A stretch of DNA of 64,000 nucleotides from Pseudomonas morbosilactucae (GCF_023241715.1 NZ_JALQCW010000035.1:37479-101478), one strand, 5' to 3'. Shown: positions 1 to 11,498, counted from the stretch's first letter. Notes: a model not told the origin generated them from the letters alone. Numbers and translations are program-made.

Positions 1-34
1 CTGGACACTTCCCCACAATAATGTGTGGCGAAAT

Positions 35-62
35 AAAAAAACCCGGCATGCCGGGTTTTTTA
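35..62. terminator. Bidirectional intrinsic terminator
   Basis: A perfect GC-rich palindrome (ACCCGGC / GCCGGGT around CATG) is flanked by an A-run on the left and a T-run on the right, so it can stop transcription from both strands. It ends the minus-strand ratA-rnfH unit and probably a plus-strand gene lying before the window. Confidence 0.85.
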
Positions 63-83
63 TTGCCTGCCATTCCAACCAGG

Positions 84-398
84 CTATTTATCCTGAGCCC
101 TAGCCAACGCAGCTTTCGCCGCACGCAAGCGCCGAACCTCTTTCGGATCAGCCAGCAACGGACGATAAATCTCAAGTCGGTCCCCCGCCTGCAACACATG
201 GGCCTCCGGAGCGGCGATGGCCTTGGCGAAAATCCCCAGCGGACAAGTCGCCAGATCCAACTCGGGGAACTGCAGCCCAAGCCCAGAGCTGAGTACGACT
301 GAACGTGCCGTCGACCCCACGGGCACAGAAAGCTTGAGCAAGCACTGTCGATCGACCGCGGCATACACCACTTCGATCTCGATCAATGACTCAACCAT
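84..398 (-). CDS. rnfH: RnfH-family protein (UPF0125)
   Basis: A 104-residue ubiquitin-like (beta-grasp) protein of the RnfH family. The core motif region GDRLEIYRPLLADPKEVRR near the C-terminus is typical of the family. The start at MVESLIEIEVVY was chosen because upstream in-frame codons lie inside ratA; this ATG overlaps the ratA stop by 8 bases, so the two are translationally coupled. RnfH and RatA are neighbours in many gammaproteobacteria. The molecular role of RnfH is not settled, despite its name linking it to the Rnf electron transport complex. Confidence 0.9.
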   Translation of the reverse strand: MVESLIEIEVVYAAVDRQCLLKLSVPVGSTARSVVLSSGLGLQFPELDLATCPLGIFAKAIAAPEAHVLQAGDRLEIYRPLLADPKEVRRLRAAKAALARAQDK

Positions 399-825
399 GC
401 AGTTGCTTGGCCCGCTGACAGAACGCGTCAACCAAGGTGTTGGCGGCCTGATTGAACAGCGGCCCCAACGTCGCACGCACCAGCGGACCGGCGTAGTCAA
501 AGGAAAGGTCCAGGCTGATCTTGCAAGCCTTCTCTCCCAGAGGCTTGAACACCCAGACACCGTGCAATTGATTGAACGGCCCTTCTTCCAGGTTCATTTC
601 GATCGAATGCCCGGGCACCAGGGTATTGCGCGTGACAAAGTGCTGGCTAAGCCCGCCCTTGGCCACCGCCACACTGGCGCGCATGTGCTCCTCACTGTTT
701 TCCAGAACTTCAGCGGCAGAACACCAAGGCAAAAACTCAGGATACCGAGCCACATCATTGACCAGGTCATACAGGGCTTGCGCCGGATACGGCAGAAGGG
801 CCGAGCGTTGAATATGAGTCGTCAT
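391..825 (-). CDS. ratA: RatA-like START/polyketide-cyclase domain protein
   Basis: A 144-residue single-domain protein of the SRPBCC/START fold. MTTHIQRSALLPYPAQALYDLVNDVARYPEFLPWC matches the start of the coenzyme Q-binding Coq10/RatA family. In E. coli the homologue was described as a toxin blocking 70S ribosome assembly, while mitochondrial relatives bind ubiquinone; which applies here cannot be told. An upstream in-frame start would add 10 residues, but MTTHIQRSALL is the usual N-terminus. It is the first gene of a two-gene unit with rnfH and is divergent from smpB. Confidence 0.9.
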   Translation of the reverse strand: MTTHIQRSALLPYPAQALYDLVNDVARYPEFLPWCSAAEVLENSEEHMRASVAVAKGGLSQHFVTRNTLVPGHSIEMNLEEGPFNQLHGVWVFKPLGEKACKISLDLSFDYAGPLVRATLGPLFNQAANTLVDAFCQRAKQLHG

Positions 826-1343
826 GTCAGCTTCATTTCCACAGCTGGGCGGCAAACACTAAAAGAATGCCGATGGGCGCCATACAGCGCATCAAAAACA
901 AGGCCCGGGGAACGTTAACCCAGGACGACAAACGACTCGCTCATCACGAACCGCCGCGCCCCATCACCCAGGCTGCGAATACCACGAAGCACAAACCGCC
1001 AAAAGGCAACATGACCCGCGAAGTGAAAAACAGTGGCCGCCAAACCAGGTAGACCAACGACCGAGCCTCACCGGTAGAGAGGCAAAACGCCGCCTTCGTT
1101 CAGGAAAAAACCCGGCCTGCCGGCAAAAACCATTGAGCGCTATAGCCATCCGGCGCACTGATCAGCCGGTGATTACTCGCCAGAGCGGTGTACAAACGCC
1201 ATCCATTGGCAGCCTGCCCTTAGGACTTTGGCGGCGCGCTCAAGCGAAAAAACAGGGCGCATTGTCCGGGATTCAATCAACCTGCTCAAGCACGCTGCAT
1301 CACCGTAGCCGACGCGCGCGCAACTCCCTATAATGCCGCCCCT
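826..1343. promoter_or_regulatory. ratA/smpB divergent intergenic region with smpB -10 box
   Basis: About 520 bases between divergent genes hold no convincing coding sequence. A perfect TATAAT lies at 1329-1334, only 9 bases before the smpB ATG, with no good -35 box and no Shine-Dalgarno in between. If this -10 is used, the transcript would start within a few bases of the ATG and be nearly leaderless. The rest of the interval shows only short shadow ORFs. Confidence 0.5.
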
Positions 1344-1826
1344 ATGGCTAAACAGAAGAAACACCCAACAGGGACCATCGCGCAAAATAAAAAGGCGCGA
1401 CACGATTACTTCATCGAACAACGGTTCGAGGCTGGCATGGTCCTGGCCGGCTGGGAAGTAAAGAGCCTGCGGGCGGGCAAGGCGCAACTGGTGGACAGTT
1501 ATGTGCTGCTCAAAGATGGCGAGGCCTGGCTGCTCGGTAGCCATTTCACGCCGCTGACCACCGCTAGCACCCACGTCATTGCCGACCCGGTGCGCTCGCG
1601 CAAACTACTGCTGAACAAGCGCGAGCTTGAGAAGCTGTATGCCGCCGTGCAGCAAAAAGGTTACGCCTGCGTGTGCACTTCGCTCTATTGGAGCAAGCAC
1701 CTGATCAAGTGCGAAATCGCACTCGGTAAAGGCAAGAAGGAATACGACAAGCGCCACACTGAGCGCGAACGCGATTCCGACCGTGAGTTGCAACGCGCAG
1801 TCCGGACCAAGGGCAAGGAAGACTGA
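1344..1826 (+). CDS. smpB: SsrA-binding protein SmpB
   Basis: A 160-residue SmpB, the small protein that binds tmRNA and delivers it to stalled ribosomes in trans-translation. The sequence has the usual N-terminus (MAKQKKHPTGTIAQNKKARHDYFIEQ), the oligonucleotide-binding barrel with EVKSLRAGK, and the basic C-terminal tail (KKEYDKRHTERERDSDRELQRA) that mimics the codon-anticodon region. Its partner ssrA lies at 11094-11487 in this window. The ATG at 1344 is the only sensible start and lacks a Shine-Dalgarno. Confidence 0.98.
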   Translation: MAKQKKHPTGTIAQNKKARHDYFIEQRFEAGMVLAGWEVKSLRAGKAQLVDSYVLLKDGEAWLLGSHFTPLTTASTHVIADPVRSRKLLLNKRELEKLYAAVQQKGYACVCTSLYWSKHLIKCEIALGKGKKEYDKRHTERERDSDRELQRAVRTKGKED

Positions 1827-1847
1827 TCTTCCTGCCTTAAGGTCTCT

Positions 1848-1896
1848 ATCGCCGGCAAGCCGACTCCTAACCCGTAGGAGCCGGCTTGTCGGCGAT
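1848..1896. repeat. Long inverted repeat between convergent smpB and lldR
   Basis: ATCGCCGGCAAGCCGACTCCTA and its near-exact reverse complement TAGGAGCCGGCTTGTCGGCGAT form a hairpin of about 22 bp with a short CCCG loop. It sits between two convergent genes and resembles the repetitive extragenic palindromes common in Pseudomonas. It could also act as a bidirectional terminator, although the T-run is poor. Confidence 0.7.
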
Positions 1897-1901
1897 TTGC
1901 G

Positions 1902-2669
1902 TTAAATGCCTTTACGCCGTTCGGCCCGGGCCATGCGCTGCACTTCCTGACGCACCTCCTCAAGCACCTCTTGCACATACAGAATGTGTCGGCTGGAGAT
2001 TTCCCGCGCCTGCTCGGCCCGCCCCTCGATAATCGCCAGGTACAGGTCCCGGTGCTGACTGATCAGCATGTCGCGGGTTTCGGTGCGCTGTTTGTACATG
2101 CCGCCAATGTTGGTCACCACATTGCGCTTGAGCAGATCGAACAAGCCACGAATGGTGTGCAGCAACACCGCGTTGTGGCTGGCTTCGGCAATGGCCAGGT
2201 GAAACTTGGCATCAGCCGCCCCCTCTTCCGCCCGGCTGATGTCATCGACGCGGGTGTAACAGTCCTGCAGCTCCTCAAATGCCGCAGTGAGCCGCTCACG
2301 ATCCACCTCAGTCGCCCGCTGGGCCGCGTAATAGGCACACGAGGCTTCCAGGGTATGGCGAAACTCCAACAAGTCGCGCTGAGCTTCCGGGTTGCTTTCC
2401 AAAAGCTGCAACAGAGGATCGCTGAAGGTCGAGCCCAATGATTCGACCACGTAGTTACCGCCGCCCTGGCGACTGATCAACAGCCCCTTGGCGGTCAGCT
2501 TCTGGATCGCCTCGCGCAATGAGGGGCGGGATACGCCGAACTGCTCGGCCAAGGCACGCTCGGCCGGTAACCGCTCACCCGCCTTCAAGGTGCCCTCGAG
2601 GATCATGCCCTCGAGCCGCTCGACAATGTCGTCAGACAAACGGCGCTGACGAATCTGATCAAACCCCAT
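1902..2669 (-). CDS. lldR: Lactate-responsive GntR/FadR-family regulator LldR
   Basis: A 255-residue FadR-subfamily GntR regulator. The N-terminal winged helix (about residues 8-75, with the GERLPAERALAEQFGVSRPSLREAIQKL recognition region) is followed by an FCD ligand domain of roughly 150 residues with conserved Asp/His metal-site positions. It lies upstream of and divergent from the lactate permease gene, as LldR does in other pseudomonads, where it represses the lactate operon until lactate binds. A matching palindromic operator is present at 2863-2879. The ATG at 2669 begins MGFDQIRQRRLSDDIVERL. Confidence 0.92.
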   Translation of the reverse strand: MGFDQIRQRRLSDDIVERLEGMILEGTLKAGERLPAERALAEQFGVSRPSLREAIQKLTAKGLLISRQGGGNYVVESLGSTFSDPLLQLLESNPEAQRDLLEFRHTLEASCAYYAAQRATEVDRERLTAAFEELQDCYTRVDDISRAEEGAADAKFHLAIAEASHNAVLLHTIRGLFDLLKRNVVTNIGGMYKQRTETRDMLISQHRDLYLAIIEGRAEQAREISSRHILYVQEVLEEVRQEVQRMARAERRKGI

Positions 2670-2815
2670 AACTCACTCTCCACCATCCCGACACCTCGCC
2701 GGGCTCTCTATTCTGGCCTATTGGCGCCGCGCCAACACCTGGCAGACGCGACTCAATTCAGCCGATCAGTGACCACTGACCCGCAGGTATTCGACAAAAG
2801 TTTTAGGGCGGCAAA

Positions 2816-2845
2816 TTGACACACCACACACAAGGCTTTTACCCT
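2816..2845 (+). promoter_or_regulatory. Probable sigma-70 promoter of the lactate operon
   Basis: A perfect TTGACA at 2816-2821 is followed after 18 bases by TACCCT at 2840-2845, a fair -10 box. Transcription would start near 2852, so the LldR operator would lie just downstream of the start point. Confidence 0.5.
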
Positions 2846-2862
2846 AGCCAACAGCGATTGTA

Positions 2863-2879
2863 AATTGGTCTTACCAATT
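2863..2879. promoter_or_regulatory. LldR operator
   Basis: AATTGGT-CTT-ACCAATT is a perfect 7-bp inverted repeat with a 3-bp spacer and fits the FadR-family consensus TNGTNNNACNA. It lies between the predicted promoter and lldP, where bound LldR would block transcription. The related E. coli LldR operators have the same AATTGG...CCAATT form. Confidence 0.8.
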
Positions 2880-2932
2880 AACCAAGACCGCTTATCAGTG
2901 CCTGACCAACAACAATTAGGGGCCACCCCACT

Positions 2933-4627
2933 ATGCAAACCTGGCAACAGCTCTACAGCCCGCTCGGCAGCCTTGGCCTGTCCGCTCTCGCGGCCGTTAT
3001 CCCGATCGTTTTCTTCTTCCTGGCCTTGGCCGTGTTCCGCCTCAAAGGGCACGTCGCCGGCAGCATCACCCTGGCACTGTCGATCCTGGTGGCGATCTTT
3101 GCTTTCCAGATGCCGGTCGACATGGCGCTCGCCGCCGCCGGCTATGGTTTCGCCTACGGCCTGTGGCCCATCGCCTGGATCATTGTCGCCGCCGTGTTCC
3201 TCTACAAACTGACCGTTAAGAGCGGCCAGTTCGAGGTCATCCGCAGCTCGGTGCTGTCAATCACCGACGACCAGCGCCTGCAAGTGCTGCTGATCGGCTT
3301 CTGCTTCGGCGCCTTCCTCGAAGGGGCAGCCGGTTTCGGCGCTCCAGTGGCAATCACCGCCGCACTGTTGGTGGGCCTGGGCTTCAACCCGCTGTATGCC
3401 GCCGGCCTATGCCTGATCGCCAACACCGCGCCGGTGGCGTTCGGCGCCCTGGGGATTCCGATCATCGTGGCAGGCCAAGTGACCGGAATCGACGCCTTCA
3501 AGATCGGCGCCATGACCGGCCGCCAACTGCCGCTGCTGTCGCTGTTCGTGCCGTTCTGGCTGGTGTTCATGATGGATGGCCTGCGCGGCGTCAAAGAGAC
3601 CTGGCCTGCCGCGCTGGTGGCCGGGCTGAGCTTTGCCATCACCCAGTACTTCACCTCGAACTTCATCGGCCCTGAACTGCCGGACATCACCTCGGCCCTG
3701 GCCAGCCTGATTTCCCTGACCCTGTTCCTCAAGGTCTGGCAGCCCAAGCGCACCGCAGGCGCGCAAATCGCCGGTGCCACCTCGGGTACGGCCATCACCG
3801 CCAGCGTCGGCGGCTTCGGTCAGCCACGCAGCACCGTGGCCTCGCCCTACAGCCTGGGGCAGATTTTCAAAGCCTGGTCCCCGTTCCTGATCCTCACCGT
3901 GCTGGTGACCATCTGGACCCTGAAACCCTTCAAGGCGATGTTTGCCGCCGGCGGCTCCATGTACGGCTGGGTGTTCAACTTTGCCATCCCGCACCTGGAC
4001 CAGATGGTGGTCAAGGTCGCGCCGATCGTGACCAACCCCACCGCCATCCCGGCAGTGTTCAAACTGGACCCGATCTCCGCGACCGGCACGGCGATTTTCT
4101 TCTCCGCACTGATCTCGATGCTGGTGCTGAAGATCAATTTCAAAACTGGTCTGACCACTTTGAAAGAGACCTTCTACGAACTCCGCTGGCCGATCCTCTC
4201 CATCGGCATGGTGCTGGCCTTCGCCTTCGTCACCAACTACTCCGGCATGTCCTCGACCATGGCTCTGGTGCTGGCCGGTACCGGCGCGGCGTTCCCGTTC
4301 TTCTCGCCGTTTCTCGGCTGGCTGGGGGTGTTCCTCACCGGGTCCGATACCTCGTCCAACGCCCTGTTCAGTTCGTTGCAAGCCACCACCGCGCACCAGA
4401 TCGGCGTCAATGACACCCTGCTGGTGGCAGCCAACACCAGCGGCGGCGTAACCGGCAAGATGATCTCGCCGCAATCGATCGCCGTGGCCTGCGCCGCCAC
4501 CGGCCTGGTGGGCAAGGAATCCGACTTGTTCCGCTTCACCCTCAAGCACAGTCTGTTCTTTGCCACTATTGTCGGCCTGATTACCCTGGCCCAGGCTTAC
4601 TGGTTCACGGGCATGCTGGTCCACTGA
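2933..4627 (+). CDS. lldP: L-lactate permease
   Basis: A 564-residue polytopic inner-membrane lactate:proton symporter of the LctP family, which carries L-lactate, D-lactate and glycolate. Many hydrophobic segments run through the protein. Family landmarks include GAFLEGAAGFGAPVAI, GSDTSSNALFSSLQ and SGGVTGKMISPQSIAVA near the C-terminus. The AGGGG before the ATG serves as ribosome binding site. It is the first gene of the operon lldP-lutABC-dld, under the LldR operator. Confidence 0.96.
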   Translation: MQTWQQLYSPLGSLGLSALAAVIPIVFFFLALAVFRLKGHVAGSITLALSILVAIFAFQMPVDMALAAAGYGFAYGLWPIAWIIVAAVFLYKLTVKSGQFEVIRSSVLSITDDQRLQVLLIGFCFGAFLEGAAGFGAPVAITAALLVGLGFNPLYAAGLCLIANTAPVAFGALGIPIIVAGQVTGIDAFKIGAMTGRQLPLLSLFVPFWLVFMMDGLRGVKETWPAALVAGLSFAITQYFTSNFIGPELPDITSALASLISLTLFLKVWQPKRTAGAQIAGATSGTAITASVGGFGQPRSTVASPYSLGQIFKAWSPFLILTVLVTIWTLKPFKAMFAAGGSMYGWVFNFAIPHLDQMVVKVAPIVTNPTAIPAVFKLDPISATGTAIFFSALISMLVLKINFKTGLTTLKETFYELRWPILSIGMVLAFAFVTNYSGMSSTMALVLAGTGAAFPFFSPFLGWLGVFLTGSDTSSNALFSSLQATTAHQIGVNDTLLVAANTSGGVTGKMISPQSIAVACAATGLVGKESDLFRFTLKHSLFFATIVGLITLAQAYWFTGMLVH

Positions 4628-4653
4628 CAGCCGCCTGGCACACGGAAAAAACC

Positions 4654-4740
4654 GACGCCGGACCACGCTTCCGGCGTCTGTAATTCACAACCCGGTCTGC
4701 AAGGCTGCTGAAAGCTTGACGCTTTACTCTCCAGCAGCCT
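4654..4740 (+). promoter_or_regulatory. Two consecutive stem-loops between lldP and lutA
   Basis: GACGCCGG/CCGGCGTC (4654-4661 with 4671-4678) and AGGCTGCTG/CAGCAGCCT (4702-4710 with 4732-4740) are perfect inverted repeats in the 152-base gap. Neither is followed by a T-run. They could lower transcription into the oxidase genes or protect the lldP message. Confidence 0.45.
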
Positions 4741-4779
4741 CAACGGACGGATAACCGGGACCACCCGGAGACACGCCTG

Positions 4780-5604
4780 ATGAGCGAGCTTTTTTACAAC
4801 GCCGTGCCTAACGCAACCCGTGTCGCACCGCCGCTGGCCGAACCGCGCCACTACCCCAGCGAAAAACCGCAACGGGTCTATCTGTTCGGCACGTGCGTGG
4901 TCGACCTGTTCTATCCCGAGGCCGGGATGGATGCGATTCACCTGCTGGAGCGCGAAGGCATTCGCGTCGAGTACCCGCAAGGGCAAAGCTGCTGCGGACA
5001 ACCGGCCTACACCTCGGGTTACACCGAGCAGGCGCGCACCGTGGCTCGCTCGCAGTTGGCGCTGTTCGCCGAGGACTATCCGGTGGTGGTGCCTTCGGGC
5101 TCCTGCGCAGGCATGTTGCGCGAACATTACGCCGACCTGTTCAAGGATGAGCCGCAAATGCTGATACAGGTTCAGGCCCTCGCGGCACGGACCTATGAAT
5201 TGTCGGAGTTCCTGCTGTTTGTCTGCAAGGTGCAGCTCAAGGACAGCGGCGCGCCCGTCAAGGTGGCCTTGCACACCTCGTGCTCGGCACGCCGGGAAAT
5301 GAACACCCACCTGCATGGCCGTGAGTTGCTGTCACAGTTGAGCAACGTGGAGCGGGTGGAGCACAGCCACGAAAGCGAATGCTGTGGCTTTGGCGGGACT
5401 TTCAGCGTCCGAATGCCAGACATCTCTGGCGCGATGGTGGCTGACAAGACCCGTGCGCTGAAGGAATCCGGCGCGCATCAGGTACTGAGCGCCGATTGCG
5501 GCTGTTTGATGAACATCAACGGCGCCCTGGAGAAACAACAAGAGGCATTGCGCGGCCAACACCTGGCGAGCTTCCTCTGGCAGCGTACCGGAGGTGCCCA
5601 ATGA
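4780..5604 (+). CDS. lutA: L-lactate oxidation complex subunit LutA/LldE
   Basis: A 274-residue protein with two cysteine-rich CCG domains (Cys71-Cys72-Gly and Cys200-Cys201-Gly), the pattern of heterodisulfide-reductase-like subunits that hold iron-sulfur centres. It is the LutA/LldE subunit of the LutABC (LldEFG) complex that oxidises L-lactate to pyruvate. The TGA stop overlaps the lutB ATG (ATGA), which indicates translational coupling. The N-terminal 30 residues before QRVYLFGTCVVDLF are a little longer than in many homologues. Confidence 0.95.
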   Translation: MSELFYNAVPNATRVAPPLAEPRHYPSEKPQRVYLFGTCVVDLFYPEAGMDAIHLLEREGIRVEYPQGQSCCGQPAYTSGYTEQARTVARSQLALFAEDYPVVVPSGSCAGMLREHYADLFKDEPQMLIQVQALAARTYELSEFLLFVCKVQLKDSGAPVKVALHTSCSARREMNTHLHGRELLSQLSNVERVEHSHESECCGFGGTFSVRMPDISGAMVADKTRALKESGAHQVLSADCGCLMNINGALEKQQEALRGQHLASFLWQRTGGAQ

Positions 5605-7055
5605 GCGCCCCGGAACTGATCCCGACCGTTGCCGTGTCGGACGATTTTCGCACCCGGGCTCACGAGGCCCTGGGTGACAAACAACTGCGAAACAACTTTC
5701 GCAGCGCCATGGATTCACTCATGGCCAAGCGTGCGGCCTCGTTCAGCGATGCCCACGAACGGGAACATCTGCGAGCGCTGGGCAATGCCATTCGCGCGCG
5801 TGCATTATCCAAGCTGCCCGACCTGCTCGAGCAGCTTGAACAGAACCTGACCCGCAACGGTGTGACAGTGCACTGGGCGGAAACGGTGGACGAGGCCAAT
5901 GGCATCGTCCTCTCGATCATCCGCGCTCACGAGGCGCGGCAAGTGATCAAGGGCAAATCGATGGTCAGCGAAGAGATGGAAATGAACCATGTCCTCGCTG
6001 AACAAGGCATTGAATGCCTTGAGTCGGACATGGGCGAATTTATCGTCCAGCTCGACCACGAGAAGCCTTCACACATCATTATGCCGGCGATCCACAAGAA
6101 TGCCGGTCAGGTCGCGTCCTTGTTCCACGACAAACTCGGCGTGGAGTACACCAAGGACGTTGACCAACTTATCCAGATCGGTCGCAAGGTCCTGCGACAG
6201 AAATTCTTCGAAGCCGATATCGGCGTCTCGGGCGTCAACTTTGCCGTAGCCGAAACCGGCACCCTGCTGCTGGTGGAAAACGAAGGCAACGGGCGCATGT
6301 CCACCACCGTGCCGCCGGTGCACATCGCCGTCACAGGGATCGAGAAAGTCGTCGAGAACCTGCGCGACGTGGTTCCCCTGCTCTCGCTGCTGACCCGCTC
6401 CGCCCTCGGCCAGCCGATCACCACCTACGTCAACATGATCTCCGGCCCGCGCAAGGCCCATGAGCTCGACGGCCCCGAGGAAGTGCACCTGGTGCTGCTG
6501 GACAACGGCCGCAGCCAGGCATTTGCCGACAGCGAACTGCGCCAGACCCTGAACTGCATCCGCTGCGGCGCCTGCATGAACCATTGCCCGGTGTACACGC
6601 GCATCGGCGGCCACGCCTATGGCGAGGTCTATCCGGGGCCGATCGGCAAGATCATCACCCCGCACATGGTCGGCCTGGCCAAGGTTCCGGATCACCCCAG
6701 CGCCTCGTCGCTGTGCGGCGCCTGTGGCGAAGTCTGCCCGGTGAAGATTCCGATCCCGGCCCTGCTGCGCCGACTGCGGGAAGAAAACGTCAAGGCCCCC
6801 GACAGCCCCCATCAAGTGATGCGCGGCCAGGGCAGCAAGTACTCGCGCAAGGAACGTTTTATCTGGAACGCCTGGGCCCGCCTCAACAGCTCGCCTCGGC
6901 TCTATCGGTTATTCGTCCTGGCGGCGACACGCCTGCGCGCCTTGACGCCCAGCAACGTCGGGCCCTGGACGCAAAACCACAGCGCGCCGAAACCGGCCGC
7001 CCGTTCGCTGCACGACCTGGCACGCGAGCACCTGGCCAAACAGGGAGACCGTTGA
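5601..7055 (+). CDS. lutB: L-lactate oxidation iron-sulfur subunit LutB/LldF
   Basis: A 484-residue protein with an N-terminal LUD domain and two ferredoxin-type 4Fe-4S motifs: C319-x2-C322-x2-C325-x3-C329 and C372-x2-C375-x3-C379. It passes electrons within the LutABC lactate oxidase. The start at MSAPELIPTVAV overlaps the lutA stop by four bases; an upstream in-frame start would lie inside lutA and was rejected. Its own stop TGA overlaps the lutC ATG by one base. Confidence 0.96.
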   Translation: MSAPELIPTVAVSDDFRTRAHEALGDKQLRNNFRSAMDSLMAKRAASFSDAHEREHLRALGNAIRARALSKLPDLLEQLEQNLTRNGVTVHWAETVDEANGIVLSIIRAHEARQVIKGKSMVSEEMEMNHVLAEQGIECLESDMGEFIVQLDHEKPSHIIMPAIHKNAGQVASLFHDKLGVEYTKDVDQLIQIGRKVLRQKFFEADIGVSGVNFAVAETGTLLLVENEGNGRMSTTVPPVHIAVTGIEKVVENLRDVVPLLSLLTRSALGQPITTYVNMISGPRKAHELDGPEEVHLVLLDNGRSQAFADSELRQTLNCIRCGACMNHCPVYTRIGGHAYGEVYPGPIGKIITPHMVGLAKVPDHPSASSLCGACGEVCPVKIPIPALLRRLREENVKAPDSPHQVMRGQGSKYSRKERFIWNAWARLNSSPRLYRLFVLAATRLRALTPSNVGPWTQNHSAPKPAARSLHDLAREHLAKQGDR

Positions 7056-7722
7056 TGAGCGCCAAGCAGAATATCCTCGCCAAGCTGCGCACCAGCCTGA
7101 CCGGCGCCACGCCGATTGTGGATAACTTCGACGAGGCTCTGGTCACCGAGCCTTACACCTACACGGCTGAACAACGCATCCCGCAACTGCGCAAGCTGAT
7201 GGAAGCGGTGCACACCGAAATCCACCTGACCACAGGCGACCACTGGCCGACGCTACTGGCGCAACTGCTGAACGAGCGCCAACTGCCCAGCCTGCTGATC
7301 GCCCCAAGCACACCCCATGGCCAGCGAGTGACCCAGCACTGGGCCCAGCACCCTGAGTTGCCGCCGCTCAAGGCCTACGACCGCCCGGTGGAAGCCTGGA
7401 AAGCCGAGCTGTTCAACGACACCCCGGCCAGCCTCACCACCACCCTCGGCGCCATCGCCGCCACCGGCAGCCTGATTCTTTGGCCGACCCGCGAAGAACC
7501 GCGGTTGATGAGCCTGGTACCACCGGTGCACTTCGCCCTGCTCAAGGCCAGCGAGATCCGCGACAACTTTTACCAGGTGCAGCAGGAGTACCAATGGGCC
7601 CAGGGCATGCCGACCAACGCGCTGCTGGTGTCCGGTCCTTCGAAAACCGCAGACATCGAACAAGTCCTGGCTTACGGCGCCCATGGCCCGAAAGACTTGG
7701 TGGTACTGATCCTGGAGGACCA

Positions 7723-7726
<4 letters not shown>
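7055..7726 (+). CDS. lutC: L-lactate oxidation subunit LutC/LldG
   Basis: A 223-residue LUD-domain protein, the third subunit of the LutABC complex. It starts MSAKQNILAKLRTSL directly on the lutB stop. Conserved LUD features include the segment ALGAIAATGSLILW and LMSLVPPVHFALL. There are no cysteine clusters, as is usual for LutC. Its stop overlaps the dld start (ATGA), so lutA to dld form one tightly coupled unit. Confidence 0.95.
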
Positions 7727-10533
<2,807 letters not shown>

Positions 10534-10544
10534 CCGTCGCAACG

Positions 10545-10571
10545 AAAAAGGAGCATCACGCTCCTTTTTTT
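10545..10571 (+). terminator. Terminator of the lactate operon
   Basis: AAAAAGGAGC and GCTCCTTTTT form a 10-bp stem with a five-base loop ATCAC and run into a T tract, 12 bases after the dld stop. Confidence 0.9.
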
Positions 10572-10716
10572 CATCTTGGACGAAAAAAAAGCGAATTCCT
10601 GCTGCCGGCTATAGTCGATTGCTTAGGCCCCAGTGAATGAGGCTTATCACCGACCTCGGCAGGTTGTCCTGGATTGATCGGCAGCACCGAGACCAACCGT
10701 TCAAGGAGATACCTTT

Positions 10717-11004
10717 ATGAAGCGTTCTGCATTGGCTGGACTGTTCATTACCGCGACGATGCTAGCGTCCCCGGTGTTCGCCGCGGCCCAAGAGGATCTG
10801 TGCCAGATCAACCTGCAAAAGATCAAAGACGCCAAGGTCAGCACTGAAGTGATGAGCGAGCAACTGAGCGCCGACATCGACGCTTCTGTGCAGCAAGCCA
10901 CCGCGGAAAAAGCCAAGGGCACCGAGGAAGGCACCAAGAATTGCATCTCCATCACCACCCAGGCGATACAGAAATTGCAGAACAACACCAAGGGCGATCA
11001 GTAG
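10717..11004 (+). CDS. Small secreted protein of unknown function
   Basis: A 95-residue protein with a clear Sec signal peptide (MKRSALAGLFITATMLASPVFAA, cleavage likely after AFA/AAA), leaving a hydrophilic, probably helical mature part of about 70 residues with two cysteines (in EDLCQIN and TKNCISI) that could form a disulfide. A strong AAGGAG lies 8 bases before the ATG. It stands alone between two terminators, upstream of ssrA. I do not recognise the family; similar short proteins are common next to ssrA in pseudomonads, but that is recollection rather than something shown here. Confidence 0.85.
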   Translation: MKRSALAGLFITATMLASPVFAAAQEDLCQINLQKIKDAKVSTEVMSEQLSADIDASVQQATAEKAKGTEEGTKNCISITTQAIQKLQNNTKGDQ

Positions 11005-11015
11005 GCTTGATGCAC

Positions 11016-11039
11016 AAGGCCAACCTTCGGGTTGGCCTT
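11016..11039 (+). terminator. Terminator after the small secreted protein
   Basis: AAGGCCAACC-TTCG-GGTTGGCCTT is a perfect 10-bp stem with a stable TTCG loop, 12 bases after the stop. The T-run is short. Confidence 0.8.
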
Positions 11040-11061
11040 CTGCTCAGGCTTAGCGTAGAAT
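11032..11061 (+). promoter_or_regulatory. Probable ssrA promoter
   Basis: TTGGCC at 11032-11037 and TAGAAT at 11056-11061 are 18 bases apart and would start transcription about 25 bases before the mature tmRNA 5' end. The -35 box lies in the right arm of the preceding terminator. Confidence 0.45.
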
Positions 11062-11093
11062 CCGCCCACCTGTTGGTTATGCACAACAGGTTC

Positions 11094-11487
11094 GGGGCCG
11101 TTTAGGATTCGACGCCGGTTGCGAAACTTTAGGTGCATGCCGAGTTGGTAACAGAACTCGTAAATCCACTGTTGCAACTTCCTATAGTTGCCAATGACGA
11201 AACCTACGGGGAATACGCTCTCGCTGCGTAAGCAGCCTTAGCCCTTCCCTCCTGGTACCTTCGGGTCCAGCAATCATCAGGGGATGTCTGTAAACCCAAA
11301 GTGATTGTCATATAGAACAGAATCGCCGTGCAGTACGTTGTGGACGAATCGGCTAAAACTTACACAACTCGCCCAAAGCACCCTGCCCGTCGGGTCGCTG
11401 AGGGTTAACTTAATAGACACGGCTACGCATGTAGTACCGACAGCGGAGTACTGGCGGACGGGGGTTCAAATCCCCCCGGCTCCACCA
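11094..11487 (+). ncRNA. ssrA: Transfer-messenger RNA (tmRNA)
   Basis: The 5' end GGGGCCG...GGATTCGACGCCGG and the 3' end GGTTCAAATCCCCCCGGCTCCACCA form the tRNA-like domain, with the T-loop and encoded CCA. The tag reading frame begins at the resume codon GCC (11190) and ends at TAA (11229-11231), giving ANDETYGEYALAA. The length of about 394 nucleotides suits a gammaproteobacterial tmRNA. It works with SmpB (1344-1826) in ribosome rescue. The 3' end is the integration site of the island that follows, and it keeps the complete gene intact. Confidence 0.97.
11465..11487 (+). other. Left attachment site (attL) of the genomic island
   Basis: The last 23 bases of ssrA (TTCAAATCCCCCCGGC-TCCACCA) are followed within 200 bases by a P4-type integrase gene reading away from it, the standard layout of islands integrated at tmRNA 3' ends. 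A diverged partner copy lies at 33795-33816. Confidence 0.6.
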
Positions 11488-11498
11488 TTTGATCAACT

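Noticed and set aside
3407..4666. Long minus-strand frame opposite lldP (and similar frames opposite dld, gcd and the chemoreceptor)
   Set aside because: These are antisense shadows of GC-rich genes with third-position bias; no ribosome sites or family motifs are seen.
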